A DNA stretch of 64,000 bases from Rubrivivax gelatinosus (GTDB taxonomy: Bacteria; Pseudomonadota; Gammaproteobacteria; Burkholderiales; Burkholderiaceae_C), in the NCBI RefSeq assembly GCF_004340905.1, contig NZ_SLXD01000014.1, positions 62,001 to 126,000 of the forward strand, in the 5' to 3' direction. The number at the start of each line of letters is the position of its first letter. Within the stretch, counting starts at the first letter, position 1. The position numbers and the translations under genes are program-made. Positions 34,726 to 46,872 of this stretch are shown here, one piece after another. Below the pieces are notes generated by a model. It saw only the letters and a list, made by a program, of their open reading frames with translations. It was not told the DNA's origin and did no database searches.

Positions 34726-36314
34726 CAGCGCCAGGCACCAGGGACTTCGAACTGCTGCGCGGCGCCCCAGCCGCCGGGCTGCCCATCGGCACCGACGGTG
34801 CGTACGCGCACGTGGTACAGCCCGGCGCCCGGGGGCTCGAAGCTCCAGGCCGGCGTGTCGGCGCGGCCTTCGGCCACCGGTTCGGCGAAGCCGGCGTCGC
34901 GCGCGACCTGGATCTCGTAGTGCACGCCCGGGCGCGGCGAGGCGGCCCAGGCGAGCGAGACACGGTCGGACCCGGCCTCGGCCTTCGGTGGTTCGGCCGG
35001 CGGCGGCTCGACGACCTGCAGCGGCAGCGCCTCGCCCCAGGGGCCGGCGTCGCCGCCGGCACGCACGCTGCGCAGCCGCCAGACGTAGTCGCCCGGTGCG
35101 AGCTCGGCCTCGGCCTCGGTGGCCGTCACTTCCCGGTCGACGAGCGGCGTGGCGAAGTCTGCGGTGGCCGCGATCTGCAGGCGGTAGTGCCCGGCCTCGG
35201 GATGGCGCGTCCAGCGCAGCAGGACGCGGCCGGCGTCCACGCGTGCGCCGGGTGTCGGCAGCATCGGCATCGGCGGCTCGGGCCGGGCCTTCAGCTCGAT
35301 CACGGCGCGAGCGTCCAGACCTTCCAGGCCGTCGGCGCCGATGGCGCGCACACGCAGCAGGTAGCGGCCGTCCGGCAGTTCGTCGGGCCAGTCGGCGGCC
35401 GGGGCGTCGAAGCGGCCGTCCAGGCGCAACCGGGTGTCGCCGTCGGCGTCCAGCACCTGGGCGCGGTAGGCGGCCGCGCCGGGCAGGGGGGGCCAGGAGA
35501 ACGCCAGCGGCAGCCGTTCCATCGGCGCGGCCGGCGCCTGCAGCGCCGGTGCCGGCAACAGCGGCGCTGCGCGCTGCACGCCGCTGCGGGTGGCGACGAC
35601 ACCCAGCCCGGAGGCCACCGGGCGTGCACCGGCGGCGACGCGGCCCTGCAGCACTTCCAGCCGGGTGCCGCTGTCGTCGCTGCGGGCGCGGAACTCGGTG
35701 CCGCGCACCGCCAGATTCACGACCGGGGTGCGGATCTGCAGGCGCGGCTGCGGCGGGGCCGGCGGCTGGGTCTGCACGCTGGCTTCGGCGCCGCCGTCCA
35801 GCCGCAGCCGCGACTCGCGGTAGGCGCTGGCGCCGCGGCGGATCAGCGCCTCGATGCGCAGCCGGCTCGCAGGCTCGACGAGCAGGCGCGAGCCGTCGTC
35901 GAAACGCAGCACCGTGGACGACGAACGCGGCCCGGTGACGATCTCGTCGCCGTCGGCGACACGCTCGCCCGAGGCCAGCGGCCGCGGCGCCTCGCCGTGG
36001 CGGCGCAGCTCGACCTCGCCGTGCACGAACAGCACCTCGGCCTCGACGGGCCGCGAACGCAGCCAGGCCACGGGGATCTGCAGCGTCTGGCCGATCGGCA
36101 GGCGGCGGGGGTCGGCCACCTGGTTGCGCTGCTGCAGCGCCTGCCAGCCGATGCCGGGGCGCAGCAGTTGCGCCTGCAGCGCGATCAGCGTGTCGCCCTG
36201 GCGCACGCGGTAGGCCCAGAGCGGACCGTCGGCGGCCGCCAGCACCGGGGAGGTCGACGCGACGAGGGCCAGCAGACCGGGCAGGACGCCGCGGTGTCTC
36301 GGAAGGTACGACAT
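34689..36314 (-). CDS. FecR-domain protein with LysM and fibronectin-like repeats
   Basis: Exported protein of 541 aa. Signal peptide at 1-26 (LPGLLALVASTSPVLAA), a LysM peptidoglycan-binding motif (YRVRQGDTLIALQ...QTLQIP), a FecR domain (GEVELRRHGEAPRPLASGERVADGDEIVTGPRSSSTVLRFDDGSRL and VRGTEF), then two or three beta-rich repeats with SW-P-Y-x-x-Q patterns, and a C-terminal hydrophobic helix WWWLLPALLWLL. FecR domains of this architecture often pair with CHASE2 kinases or cyclases, as here with the overlapping kinase gene. Ligand unknown. Confidence 0.82.
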   Translation of the reverse strand: MSYLPRHRGVLPGLLALVASTSPVLAAADGPLWAYRVRQGDTLIALQAQLLRPGIGWQALQQRNQVADPRRLPIGQTLQIPVAWLRSRPVEAEVLFVHGEVELRRHGEAPRPLASGERVADGDEIVTGPRSSSTVLRFDDGSRLLVEPASRLRIEALIRRGASAYRESRLRLDGGAEASVQTQPPAPPQPRLQIRTPVVNLAVRGTEFRARSDDSGTRLEVLQGRVAAGARPVASGLGVVATRSGVQRAAPLLPAPALQAPAAPMERLPLAFSWPPLPGAAAYRAQVLDADGDTRLRLDGRFDAPAADWPDELPDGRYLLRVRAIGADGLEGLDARAVIELKARPEPPMPMLPTPGARVDAGRVLLRWTRHPEAGHYRLQIAATADFATPLVDREVTATEAEAELAPGDYVWRLRSVRAGGDAGPWGEALPLQVVEPPPAEPPKAEAGSDRVSLAWAASPRPGVHYEIQVARDAGFAEPVAEGRADTPAWSFEPPGAGLYHVRVRTVGADGQPGGWGAAQQFEVPGAWRWWWLLPALLWLL

Positions 36315-36393
36315 GCCGTGCGACCGACGACCCGAAGCCGTCGCGTAAGGATGCGAAAGATTCTACGGGTCGGACCTGATCCCGACGATCAGC

Positions 36394-39117
<2,724 letters not shown>

Positions 39118-39232
39118 GCCCACACCTTTCGGATGGCCGGCGGCTGCCAGCCTCTGCGGCCATTCTGCGCAACGCCGTCCGCTCGTCCAGTCCCCTGCCC
39201 GAGCCGCCACGACACGCTCGGCGGCCGGTGGA

Positions 39233-42200
39233 TCAGCCCACCGGCCGCAGTACGATCAAGAGTTCCTTGGCCTGCACACGCTCGCCTGGCCTGACGTGCA
39301 CCGCCTCGACGACCGCCTCGCGGTCGGCGGCCACGTGGGTCTCCATCTTCATCGCCTCCAGCGCCAGCAGGGTGTCGCCGGCGGCCACGTGCTGGCCCGG
39401 GGCGACGGCGACGCTGACGATGGCGCCGGGCATCGGCGCCGCCACCTGCCAGGGGTTGCCCGGTTCGGCCATCGGCCGCGCCGCGGCGGCCTGCACGCCG
39501 GCGCGCGGCACACGCACCGTGCGCGCCTGACCGTTGAGTTCGAACTGCACCTTGTGCGCCGTGTCGCCGTCGGCGGCGACGCTCTGCAGCATCACCAGCA
39601 GCGACTTGCCCGGGTCGATCTCGACGGCGATCTCCTGCTGCGGCTGCGGGCCGTAGAAGAACACCGGCGTCGGCAGCATCGAGACGTCGCCGTAGCGGCG
39701 CAGGTGCTCGTGGTACTCGCGCGCCACCTTCGGGTACATCAGCCAGGAGGCCAGGCCGCGCTCGTCGAGCTTGGTGCCGCATTCGCGCTCGGCCTTTTCG
39801 CGCGCGGCAGCCAGGTCCACCGGCGGGATGCGGTCGCCGGGGCGGTAGGGCGCCGGCGGTGAGGCCTCGGGCGCCAGCTTCAGCACCTTGCGCGACAGCG
39901 CCTCGGGGAACCCGTCGGGCGGGAAACCGAGCTCGCCGCGCAACAGCGAGACCACCGACTCGGGGAAGGCGATCTCGCGTGCCGGGTCGGCGACGTCGGC
40001 CGGCGTCAGGTCCTGGGCGACCATCATCAGCGCCATGTCGCCGACGACCTTGGACGTGGGCGTGACCTTGACGATGTCGCCGAACAGCCGGTTGACGTCG
40101 GCGTAGGCCTGCGACACTTCGGTCCAGCGGTGCGCCAGGCCCATCGCACGGGCCTGCTCGCGCAGGTTGGTGTACTGGCCGCCGGGCATCTCGTGGCGGT
40201 AGACGTCGGCGGTGCCGGAGCGGATCTCGGACTCGAACGGCGCGTAGAAGCGGCGCACGCCCTCCCAGTACATCGACGCGGCGTGCAGCGCCTCCTGCGG
40301 CAGGCCGGGGTCGCGTTCGGTGCCGGCCAGCGCCGCGGCGATCGAGGACAGGTTGGGCTGCGAGGTCAGCCCGCTCATCGCGTCGAGCGCTCCGTCGACC
40401 GCGTCGCAGCCGGCGTCGATCGCCGCCAGCACCGAGGCCGCGGCGGCGCCGCTGGTGTCGTGGGTGTGGAAGTGCACCGGCAGCCCGGTCTCCTCCTTGA
40501 TCGCCTTGACGAGTGCGGCGGCGGCGCGCGGCCGGCAGATGCCGGCCATGTCCTTGATGCCCAGCACGTGCACGCCGGCCTTCTGCAGCTCGCGCGCGGT
40601 CTTGACGTAGTAGGTCAGGTCGTACTTGCCGCGCGAGCCGTCGAACAGGTCGCCCGTGTAGCAGATCGCGCCTTCGCAGAGGGCGCCGGTGTCGAGCACG
40701 GCGTCGATCGCGACACGCATGTTCTCGACCCAGTTCAGCGAGTCGAAGACGCGGAACAGGTCGGTGCCTTCCTTCGCCGCGGTGCGCACGAACTGCTGCA
40801 CGACGTTGTCGGCGTAGTTCGTGTAGCCGACCGCGTTGGAGCCGCGCAGCAGCATCTGGAACAGGACGTTGGGCACGCGCGTGCGCAGCGCCGCCAGGCG
40901 TTCCCAGGGGTCTTCCTTCAGGAAACGCATCGCGACGTCGAAGGTCGCGCCGCCCCAGCACTCCAGCGAGAAGAGGCTGTGGAGTTCACGGGCGTAGTAC
41001 GGCGCGATCGGCAGCATGTCGGCGGTGCGCATGCGCGTGGCCAGCAGCGACTGGTGCGCGTCGCGCATCGTCGTGTCGGTCATCAGCACACGTTTCTGCG
41101 CCAGCATCCAGTCGGCGAAGCCCTTGGCGCCCAGCTGCTGCAGCCGCTGGCGCGTGCCCGCAGGCGGCGGCGTCTCGTCGTCGACGCGCGGCAGCACCGG
41201 CTTGGGCAGCGGCAGCGGCGGCAGCGTGCGGCCGCGCACCTCGGGGTTGCCGTCGACCGTGACCTCGCCGAGGAACCGCAGCAGCTTGGTCGCGCGGTCG
41301 CGGCGCGCGGCGAAAGCCAGCAGCTCGGGCGTCTGCTCGATGAAACGCGTCGTCACGTCGCCCGACGCGAACTTCGGGTGGTTGATGACGTTCTCGAGGA
41401 ACTGCAGATTGGTCGCCAGCCCGCGCACGCGGAACTCGCGCAGCGCGCGGTCCATGCGCTGGATGGTCTCGCCGGCGGTCGGCGCCCAGGCCGTCACCTT
41501 GACCAGCAGCGAGTCGTAGTAAGGCGTGATGACGGCGCCGCCGTAGGCCGTGCCGGCGTCCAGGCGGATGCCGAAGCCGGCGGCGCTGCGGTAGGCGGCG
41601 ATCGCGCCGTAGTCGGGCAGGAAGCCGTTCTCGGGGTCCTCGGTCGTCACGCGGCACTGCAGCGCGTGGCCGTTGAGCGGGATCTGCGCCTGCGGCGGCA
41701 CGCCGGCCGACGGGCGTGCGGGGTCGTCGTCACCGACGCCGATCCAGGCGCCTTCGGTGACGCGGATCTGCGCCTTCACGATGTCCACGCCGGTGATCAT
41801 CTCGGTCACCGTGTGCTCGACCTGGATGCGCGGGTTGACCTCGATGAACCAGCAGCGGCCGGTGTCGGCGTCCATCAGGAACTCGACGGTGCCGGCGTGC
41901 GTGTAGCCCACCGAGCGCATCAGGCGCAGCGCGCTGTCGCAGAGTTCGGCGCGCGCCGCGGCGTCGAGGTAGGGCGCCGGGGCGCGCTCGACGACCTTCT
42001 GGTTGCGGCGCTGCACGGTGCAGTCGCGCTCGTGCAGGTGCACGAGGTTGCCGTGCCGGTCGCCGAGGATCTGCACCTCGACGTGCCGCGCGCGGCGGAT
42101 CAGCTTCTCGAAATAGACCTCGTCGTTGCCGAAGGCGGCCAGCGCCTCGCGGCGCGCCGACTCCAGCGCCGCCGGCAGCTCGGCCGCGCTCTCGACGACC

Positions 42201-42721
42201 CGCATGCCGCGGCCGCCGCCGCCCCAGCTGGCTTTGAGCATCACCGGGAAGCCGATCTGCTCGGCCAGGCGGCGGCATTCGTCGACCTCGCGCGGCAGCG
42301 GCGGTGTCGCCGGCATCACCGGCACGCCGGCGGCCACCGCGGCGTGGCGCGCGGCGACCTTGTTGCCCAGCGTGCGCATCACCTCGGGCGAGGGCCCGAT
42401 CCACTGCAGCCCGGCGGCGATCACGCGCTCGGCGAACTCGGGGTTCTCCGACAGGAAGCCGTAGCCCGGGTGGATGGCGTCGACGCCGGCGCGGCGTGCG
42501 ATGCGCAGGATGTCCTCGCCGTCGAGGTAGGCCTCCAGCGGCTTCTTGCCCTCGCCGACGAGGTAGCTCTCGTCGGCCTTGAAGCGGTGCAGCGCCTGGC
42601 GGTCCTGCTGGGAATAGATCGCCACCGTGCGCATGCGCATCTCGCTGGCCGCGCGCATCACGCGGATCGCGATCTCGGACCGGTTGGCGATCAGGATGGA
42701 CCGGATCGGACGAAACTCCAT
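39233..42721 (-). CDS. pyc: Pyruvate carboxylase
   Basis: Biotin enzyme of 1162 aa forming oxaloacetate from pyruvate, bicarbonate and ATP. Order: biotin carboxylase (residues 1-460, IGPSPEVMRTLGNKVAAR and WGGGGRGMRVV), carboxyltransferase TIM barrel (about 540-830, MTDTTMRDAHQSLLATR), PC linker domain, and a C-terminal biotinyl domain with the biotin-accepting K1125 in EAMKMET. Single-chain alpha4-type enzyme of normal length. Anaplerotic partner of PPDK downstream and of fumarate reductase upstream on the same strand. Confidence 0.95.
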   Translation of the reverse strand: MEFRPIRSILIANRSEIAIRVMRAASEMRMRTVAIYSQQDRQALHRFKADESYLVGEGKKPLEAYLDGEDILRIARRAGVDAIHPGYGFLSENPEFAERVIAAGLQWIGPSPEVMRTLGNKVAARHAAVAAGVPVMPATPPLPREVDECRRLAEQIGFPVMLKASWGGGGRGMRVVESAAELPAALESARREALAAFGNDEVYFEKLIRRARHVEVQILGDRHGNLVHLHERDCTVQRRNQKVVERAPAPYLDAAARAELCDSALRLMRSVGYTHAGTVEFLMDADTGRCWFIEVNPRIQVEHTVTEMITGVDIVKAQIRVTEGAWIGVGDDDPARPSAGVPPQAQIPLNGHALQCRVTTEDPENGFLPDYGAIAAYRSAAGFGIRLDAGTAYGGAVITPYYDSLLVKVTAWAPTAGETIQRMDRALREFRVRGLATNLQFLENVINHPKFASGDVTTRFIEQTPELLAFAARRDRATKLLRFLGEVTVDGNPEVRGRTLPPLPLPKPVLPRVDDETPPPAGTRQRLQQLGAKGFADWMLAQKRVLMTDTTMRDAHQSLLATRMRTADMLPIAPYYARELHSLFSLECWGGATFDVAMRFLKEDPWERLAALRTRVPNVLFQMLLRGSNAVGYTNYADNVVQQFVRTAAKEGTDLFRVFDSLNWVENMRVAIDAVLDTGALCEGAICYTGDLFDGSRGKYDLTYYVKTARELQKAGVHVLGIKDMAGICRPRAAAALVKAIKEETGLPVHFHTHDTSGAAAASVLAAIDAGCDAVDGALDAMSGLTSQPNLSSIAAALAGTERDPGLPQEALHAASMYWEGVRRFYAPFESEIRSGTADVYRHEMPGGQYTNLREQARAMGLAHRWTEVSQAYADVNRLFGDIVKVTPTSKVVGDMALMMVAQDLTPADVADPAREIAFPESVVSLLRGELGFPPDGFPEALSRKVLKLAPEASPPAPYRPGDRIPPVDLAAAREKAERECGTKLDERGLASWLMYPKVAREYHEHLRRYGDVSMLPTPVFFYGPQPQQEIAVEIDPGKSLLVMLQSVAADGDTAHKVQFELNGQARTVRVPRAGVQAAAARPMAEPGNPWQVAAPMPGAIVSVAVAPGQHVAAGDTLLALEAMKMETHVAADREAVVEAVHVRPGERVQAKELLIVLRPVG

Positions 42722-42794
42722 CGAGGCTCCCGCGCGGGCGGTCGATGCAGTCCTGGCGCGCCGCCGCCCGTCCGCCGGCGCGCCTGAAGGGGAG

Positions 42795-43151
42795 TCAGAA
42801 CCCGATCGCGAACAGCAGCGCCGCGCAGACCAGGCTGCCCACGGTGGCGAAGCCGTAGAAGAACACCGCCGCGCCGTGCCCGGCGTGCACGCCCAGGTCG
42901 TGCAGGCTGTGCAGCATGCGGTGGCAGCCGTGGAACAGGAACAGCGCGATCACCGCCAGCACCGCCAGCTTGCCCAGCGGGTGCAGCACGAAGGCGTGCA
43001 CATGGGCGTAGCTGAGCGCGTCGGGCGACAGCACGATGGCCAGCGGCGCCAGCACCCCGGTGATCAGGATCAGCGCCGGGCCGACCAGCGCCGACAGCAC
43101 CCCGCCGGCGCCGAAGAGCGACCAGAAGATCGGTTCGTGCGAACGTTTCAT
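42795..43151 (-). CDS. frdD: Fumarate reductase membrane anchor FrdD
   Basis: Membrane anchor of 118 aa with three helices, equal in length to E. coli FrdD. EPIFWSLFGAGGVLSALVGPALILITG is the family signature and FLFHGCHRMLHSLHDLGVHAG holds conserved His residues near the quinone site. The ATG overlaps the frdC stop (ATGA). Last gene of frdABCD. Confidence 0.92.
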   Translation of the reverse strand: MKRSHEPIFWSLFGAGGVLSALVGPALILITGVLAPLAIVLSPDALSYAHVHAFVLHPLGKLAVLAVIALFLFHGCHRMLHSLHDLGVHAGHGAAVFFYGFATVGSLVCAALLFAIGF

Positions 43152-43543
43152 CGTGTCACCCCCGCGACGACGGCGACGAGGCCGATCGAGACCACGAGCG
43201 CCGTGATCCAGCCGCCGATGGTGACCAGCCGCCCCGGGAAGGGCAGCTTGGGCGCCGTCTTGGGCATGACGCCGAACCAGGTGATGCTGTGGTACGTGAC
43301 CAGCGCCGCGGCGACGAGGTGGAATCCGATCGCCAGCGGCGAGGCCAGCGCCGCGCGCCAGGCCTCGTACTCGGCCTCGCCCTGGGCCAGCCGCGCCAGG
43401 CCGACGAGCAGCACCAGGGCGTAGGCCGCCAGCAGCACCGCGCTGCCTTCGCGGATCATGTAGAGCACGTAGAACGGGTTCTTCGTCCACCAGCCGGCCA
43501 TCGGGCGCTGGTAGGTCTTCAGCGTGGGCTTGTAGCGGCTCAT
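43148..43543 (-). CDS. frdC: Fumarate reductase membrane anchor FrdC
   Basis: Membrane anchor of 131 aa with three helices, the length of E. coli FrdC. The N-terminus YKPTLKTYQRPMAGWWTKNPFYVLYMIREG is highly characteristic and carries the conserved Glu near the menaquinone site. Translationally coupled to both frdB and frdD by ATGA overlaps. With FrdD it anchors FrdAB to the inner face of the membrane. Confidence 0.93.
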   Translation of the reverse strand: MSRYKPTLKTYQRPMAGWWTKNPFYVLYMIREGSAVLLAAYALVLLVGLARLAQGEAEYEAWRAALASPLAIGFHLVAAALVTYHSITWFGVMPKTAPKLPFPGRLVTIGGWITALVVSIGLVAVVAGVTR

Positions 43544-44319
43544 CGGGCGCCTCCCTTGGGCGCGAGCAGCTTGCGCACGCCGAAGTAGTCCATCGTGCTG
43601 TTCACCTTGTTCTGGTTGATCGCGTGCGCCGGGTCCACGCCCTTGGGGCAGACCTCGGAGCAGTAGCCCACCAGCGTGCAGCCCCAGACGCCTTCCTCGG
43701 CGTTGGCGACGTCGGCCCGCGCCTCCCAGCCGCGGTCGCGCGAGTCGGCGTTGTAGCGGTGCATCAGCGCCAGCGCCGCCGGGCCGATGAACTCGGGCTT
43801 GAGCCCCACCTGCGGGCAGGCGGCGTAACACAGCAGGCAGTTGATGCACTGCGAGAACTGGTAGTACTGGTCCAGCTGCGCCGGCGTCTGCCGGCTCGGG
43901 CCGTCGGCGACGCTGCGGTTCTCGCAGGGCTGGATCCAGGGCTTGACCGACTCCAGCTTGTCGAGGAACTCGTTCTGGTCGACGACCAGGTCGCGCACGA
44001 TGGCGAAGTTGGCCAGCGGCTCGACGCGCACCTTGTTCGGCCAGTAGTCGCGCAGGAAGGCGTGGCAGGACAGCTGCGGCACGCCGTTGATCATCTTGCC
44101 GCAGCTGCCGCAGATCGCCATGCGGCAGGACCAGCGGAAGGTCAGGCTGCCGTCGAAGTGGTCCTTGATGTACTGCAGGCCCTGCAGCACCGAGGTGTCG
44201 TCGTCGAACGGCACCTGCCAGCTCTGGAAATGCGGGGCGCTGTCCTTCTCGGGATCGAAGCGCAGGCATTCGATCTCGATCGTGCGCCCGGTCGCGGGCG
44301 TCGGGTTCGTGTCCGTCAT
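43540..44319 (-). CDS. frdB: Fumarate reductase iron-sulfur subunit FrdB
   Basis: Electron-transfer subunit of 259 aa with three clusters: [2Fe-2S] cysteines in CRMAICGSCGKMINGVPQLSC region (one at each end), [4Fe-4S] in CINCLLCYAACP and [3Fe-4S] in CTLVGYCSEVCP. It conducts electrons from quinol at FrdCD to the flavin of FrdA. Start ATG at 44319, 5 bp after the frdA stop. Confidence 0.94.
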   Translation of the reverse strand: MTDTNPTPATGRTIEIECLRFDPEKDSAPHFQSWQVPFDDDTSVLQGLQYIKDHFDGSLTFRWSCRMAICGSCGKMINGVPQLSCHAFLRDYWPNKVRVEPLANFAIVRDLVVDQNEFLDKLESVKPWIQPCENRSVADGPSRQTPAQLDQYYQFSQCINCLLCYAACPQVGLKPEFIGPAALALMHRYNADSRDRGWEARADVANAEEGVWGCTLVGYCSEVCPKGVDPAHAINQNKVNSTMDYFGVRKLLAPKGGAR

Positions 44320-44324
44320 GGGGC

Positions 44325-46094
44325 TCAGGTCAGGATGGCCTTGGTGCCGGCGCCGCCGTAGCTGCGCGCGCGCGGCGCCGAGGTGGTGATGACGACGGGG
44401 CGGTGCGAGATCGCCGGGGCCTCGTCGCCGCGGCGTTCGGCCAGCGTGTGCACGAGGAAACGTTCGTCGTCGCGTTCGGTGTAGCCGTCCAGGCGCTGGT
44501 GGGCGCCGCGCGACTCCTTGCGCTCGCGCGCCGAGTGCGCCATCGCCTCGGCCACCTCGAGCATCGAGCCGAGCTCGATCGCCGACAGCCACTCGGTGTT
44601 GAAGGCGCGGCTGCGGTCGTCGAGCCTGACGCCGGCGCGCCAGCGCGCGCGCAGCTCGGCCAGCGTCGAACAGGCTTCGGCCAGGCCGGCCTCCTCGCGG
44701 TAGATGCCGACGTTCTTCTCCATGCACTCGCCGAGCGCGTCGCGCAGCACGGCCACGCGTTCGCCGCGTTCGTGCTGGTGCAGCGCTTCCAGGCGTGCGA
44801 CCGCGGCCCGGGCCTGGCGTTCCAGCGAGGCCGGCGCCGCGGCGCTCGCCGAGCGCACGTACTGCGCCGCGGCTTCGCCGGCGACGCGGCCGAAGACGAC
44901 GATCTCCGACAGCGAGTTCGAGCCCAGCCGGTTGGCGCCGTGGATGCCGACGCTGGAGCACTCGCCGGCGGCGTAGAGCCCCGCCAGCGTGGTCTCGGTG
45001 CGGCCGTTGGTGGCGATGCCGCCCATCGTGTAGTGCACCGCCGGGCGCACCGGGATCGGCTCGTGCACCGGGTCGATGCCGGCGAAGGTCTTGGCGACCT
45101 CGGTGATCAGCGGCAGGCGCTCGTGGATCTTCTTCGCGCCCAGGTGGCGCAGGTCGAGGTTGACGGCGCTGCCGTGACGCGTGGCGATGGTGTTGCCCTT
45201 GCGCTCCTCGTGCCAGAAGGCCTGCGACAGCCGGTCGCGCGGCCCCAGCTCCATCGCCTTCGGGCGCGGCCACGGGTCCAGCGGGCCCAGGCCGTAGTCC
45301 TGCAGGTAGCGGTGGCCGTCCTTGTTCGTCAGGATCGCGCCTTCGCCGCGGCAGCCTTCGGTGATCAGGATGCCGCTGCCGGGCAGGGCGGTCGGGTGGT
45401 ACTGCACGAACTCCATGTCGCGCAGCGCGACGCCGTGGCGGTAGGCCAGGCCCATGCCGTCGCCGGTGACGATGCCGGCGTTGGTGTTCTGGCTGTAGAC
45501 ACGGCCGGCGCCGCCGGTGGCCAGGATCACGGCCTTGGCGCGCAGCAGGAAGAACTTGCCGGTGGCGATCTCGATCGCCAGCACGCCCTGAACGCGGCCG
45601 TCCTCGACGAGCAGCTCGGCGACGAAGAACTCGTCGAAACGCTGGATGCCCGGGTACTGCAGCGAGGTCTGGAACAGCGTGTGCAGCATGTGGAAGCCGG
45701 TCTTGTCGGCCGCGAACCACGTGCGCTGCACCTTCATGCCGCCGAAGAAGCGCACGTTGATGCTGCCGTCGTCCTTGCGGCTCCAGGGGCAGCCCCAGTG
45801 CTCCAGACGCACCATCTCCTCGGTGCAGCGCTCGACGAAGAAACGCACGACGTCCTGGTCGCAGAGCCAGTCGCCGCCCGAGACCGTGTCGTCGAAGTGG
45901 TTGTCCAGCGAGTCGTCGTCGCGGATCACGCCGGCCGAGCCGCCTTCGGCGGCCACCGTGTGGCTGCGCATCGGCACCACCTTGGACACGAGCGCGACCT
46001 TCAGTCTGGGGTCCGCTTCCTGGACCGCGATCGCCGCGCGCAGGCCGGCGCCTCCGCCCCCGACGATCACGATGTCGCTTTGGATGATTTCCAT
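44325..46094 (-). CDS. frdA: Fumarate reductase flavoprotein FrdA
   Basis: Catalytic subunit of 589 aa that reduces fumarate to succinate in the cytoplasm. FAD fold IVIVGGGGAGLRAA at the start, covalent FAD His45 in MRSHTVAAEGG, active-site HPTALPGSGILITEGCRGEGA and HYTMGGIATNGRTET. Near full-length agreement in motif order with E. coli FrdA, and the four-gene A-B-C-D order separates it from the Sdh type. It lets the cell use fumarate as a terminal electron sink or run the reductive C4 branch. About 90 bases upstream have TATAAG as a possible -10 (46156-46151). Confidence 0.94.
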   Translation of the reverse strand: MEIIQSDIVIVGGGGAGLRAAIAVQEADPRLKVALVSKVVPMRSHTVAAEGGSAGVIRDDDSLDNHFDDTVSGGDWLCDQDVVRFFVERCTEEMVRLEHWGCPWSRKDDGSINVRFFGGMKVQRTWFAADKTGFHMLHTLFQTSLQYPGIQRFDEFFVAELLVEDGRVQGVLAIEIATGKFFLLRAKAVILATGGAGRVYSQNTNAGIVTGDGMGLAYRHGVALRDMEFVQYHPTALPGSGILITEGCRGEGAILTNKDGHRYLQDYGLGPLDPWPRPKAMELGPRDRLSQAFWHEERKGNTIATRHGSAVNLDLRHLGAKKIHERLPLITEVAKTFAGIDPVHEPIPVRPAVHYTMGGIATNGRTETTLAGLYAAGECSSVGIHGANRLGSNSLSEIVVFGRVAGEAAAQYVRSASAAAPASLERQARAAVARLEALHQHERGERVAVLRDALGECMEKNVGIYREEAGLAEACSTLAELRARWRAGVRLDDRSRAFNTEWLSAIELGSMLEVAEAMAHSARERKESRGAHQRLDGYTERDDERFLVHTLAERRGDEAPAISHRPVVITTSAPRARSYGGAGTKAILT

Positions 46095-46233
46095 CGAAAC
46101 TCCGATATCCTCCGCCCGCGCCGCAGAACGCGGCCCGCGCGCCGGTCGCCCTTATACCGGGATTGGCTTTCGCGCACCCCCGGTTTTGCGCACACGGTCG
46201 GTGCATTGCCGACCATGTCTCCCTCCCCGAGCG

Positions 46234-46261
46234 TTGCAGGGCTGGCCACAAGCACTATGCT
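46234..46261 (+). promoter_or_regulatory. Sigma70-type promoter of the response-regulator gene
   Basis: -35 TTGCAG (46234-46239), 16-bp spacer, -10 TATGCT (46256-46261). Transcription would start near 46268, which supports the ATG at 46305 and excludes the upstream in-frame ATG at 46215. Confidence 0.55.
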
Positions 46262-46304
46262 TGCCCGCTGCGCGCCGGGGCGGTTTCCCGTCGCGTTTTT
46301 TTGC

Positions 46305-46739
46305 ATGCCCTCGATTCCACCTGCCGCCCCCCCGCTGGAAGAGCTCCAGGGAACCGTTCTCTACATCGAGGACGTGGAGATGAACTATGCCGTCGTCGAG
46401 GGCATCCTCGCACGCCATCCCGGCATCCGGCTGCTGCGTGCGGCCAACGGTCTGGACGGCGTGCGCATGGTGCAGGAGTGCCGGCCCGACTTCGTGCTGC
46501 TGGACATGCACCTGCCCGACATCTCCGGGCTCGAGGTCGTGCGCCGCTTGAGCGAGGAGATCGCCGAGCGCCGGCTGCGCATCACCATCCTCACCGCCGA
46601 CACGCTGACGATGGACGTGCTGAAGGCGATGAGCCTGGGCGCCTTCGAGTACCTGGTGAAACCCGTCGAGGTGCGCACGATCGAGGACTGCGTGCGCCGC
46701 GCGCTGCTGGCCAAGCGCCAGCAGACACCCGGCCGCTGA
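46305..46739 (+). CDS. Single-domain response regulator
   Basis: Receiver-only protein of 144 aa. Acidic pocket ED in VLYIEDVEMNY, phospho-acceptor Asp in FVLLDMHLPDISGLEV, Thr in ITILTADT and the Lys switch in EYLVKPVEVRTIEDCV. No output domain follows; such proteins pass phosphate within a relay or bind targets directly. It is divergent from frdA. The only sensor kinases in the window are the CHASE2 hybrid kinase and none beside it, so its partner is unknown. No strong Shine-Dalgarno is visible before the ATG. Confidence 0.8.
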   Translation: MPSIPPAAPPLEELQGTVLYIEDVEMNYAVVEGILARHPGIRLLRAANGLDGVRMVQECRPDFVLLDMHLPDISGLEVVRRLSEEIAERRLRITILTADTLTMDVLKAMSLGAFEYLVKPVEVRTIEDCVRRALLAKRQQTPGR

Positions 46740-46872
46740 CAGGCCGCAACCCCGGGGCGCTGGCGCGCGATCAGCGCCGGCTTTGCCCGGCTGTTGCTTC
46801 GTTGGCCCCGTCGGGCGCTGCCTAGCATGGCCGACGTCGGCTCCCTTCCCGCGGGCCGGGACGGAGTGCGAG

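Noticed and set aside
36376..36392. CTGATC/GATCAG hairpin after ppdK as a terminator
   Set aside because: Short stem and no T-run on the minus strand; support is too weak to list.
46215..46739. Longer version of the response regulator starting at 46215
   Set aside because: A good -35/-10 pair (46234-46261) lies downstream of that ATG, and the extra residues do not resemble a receiver domain.
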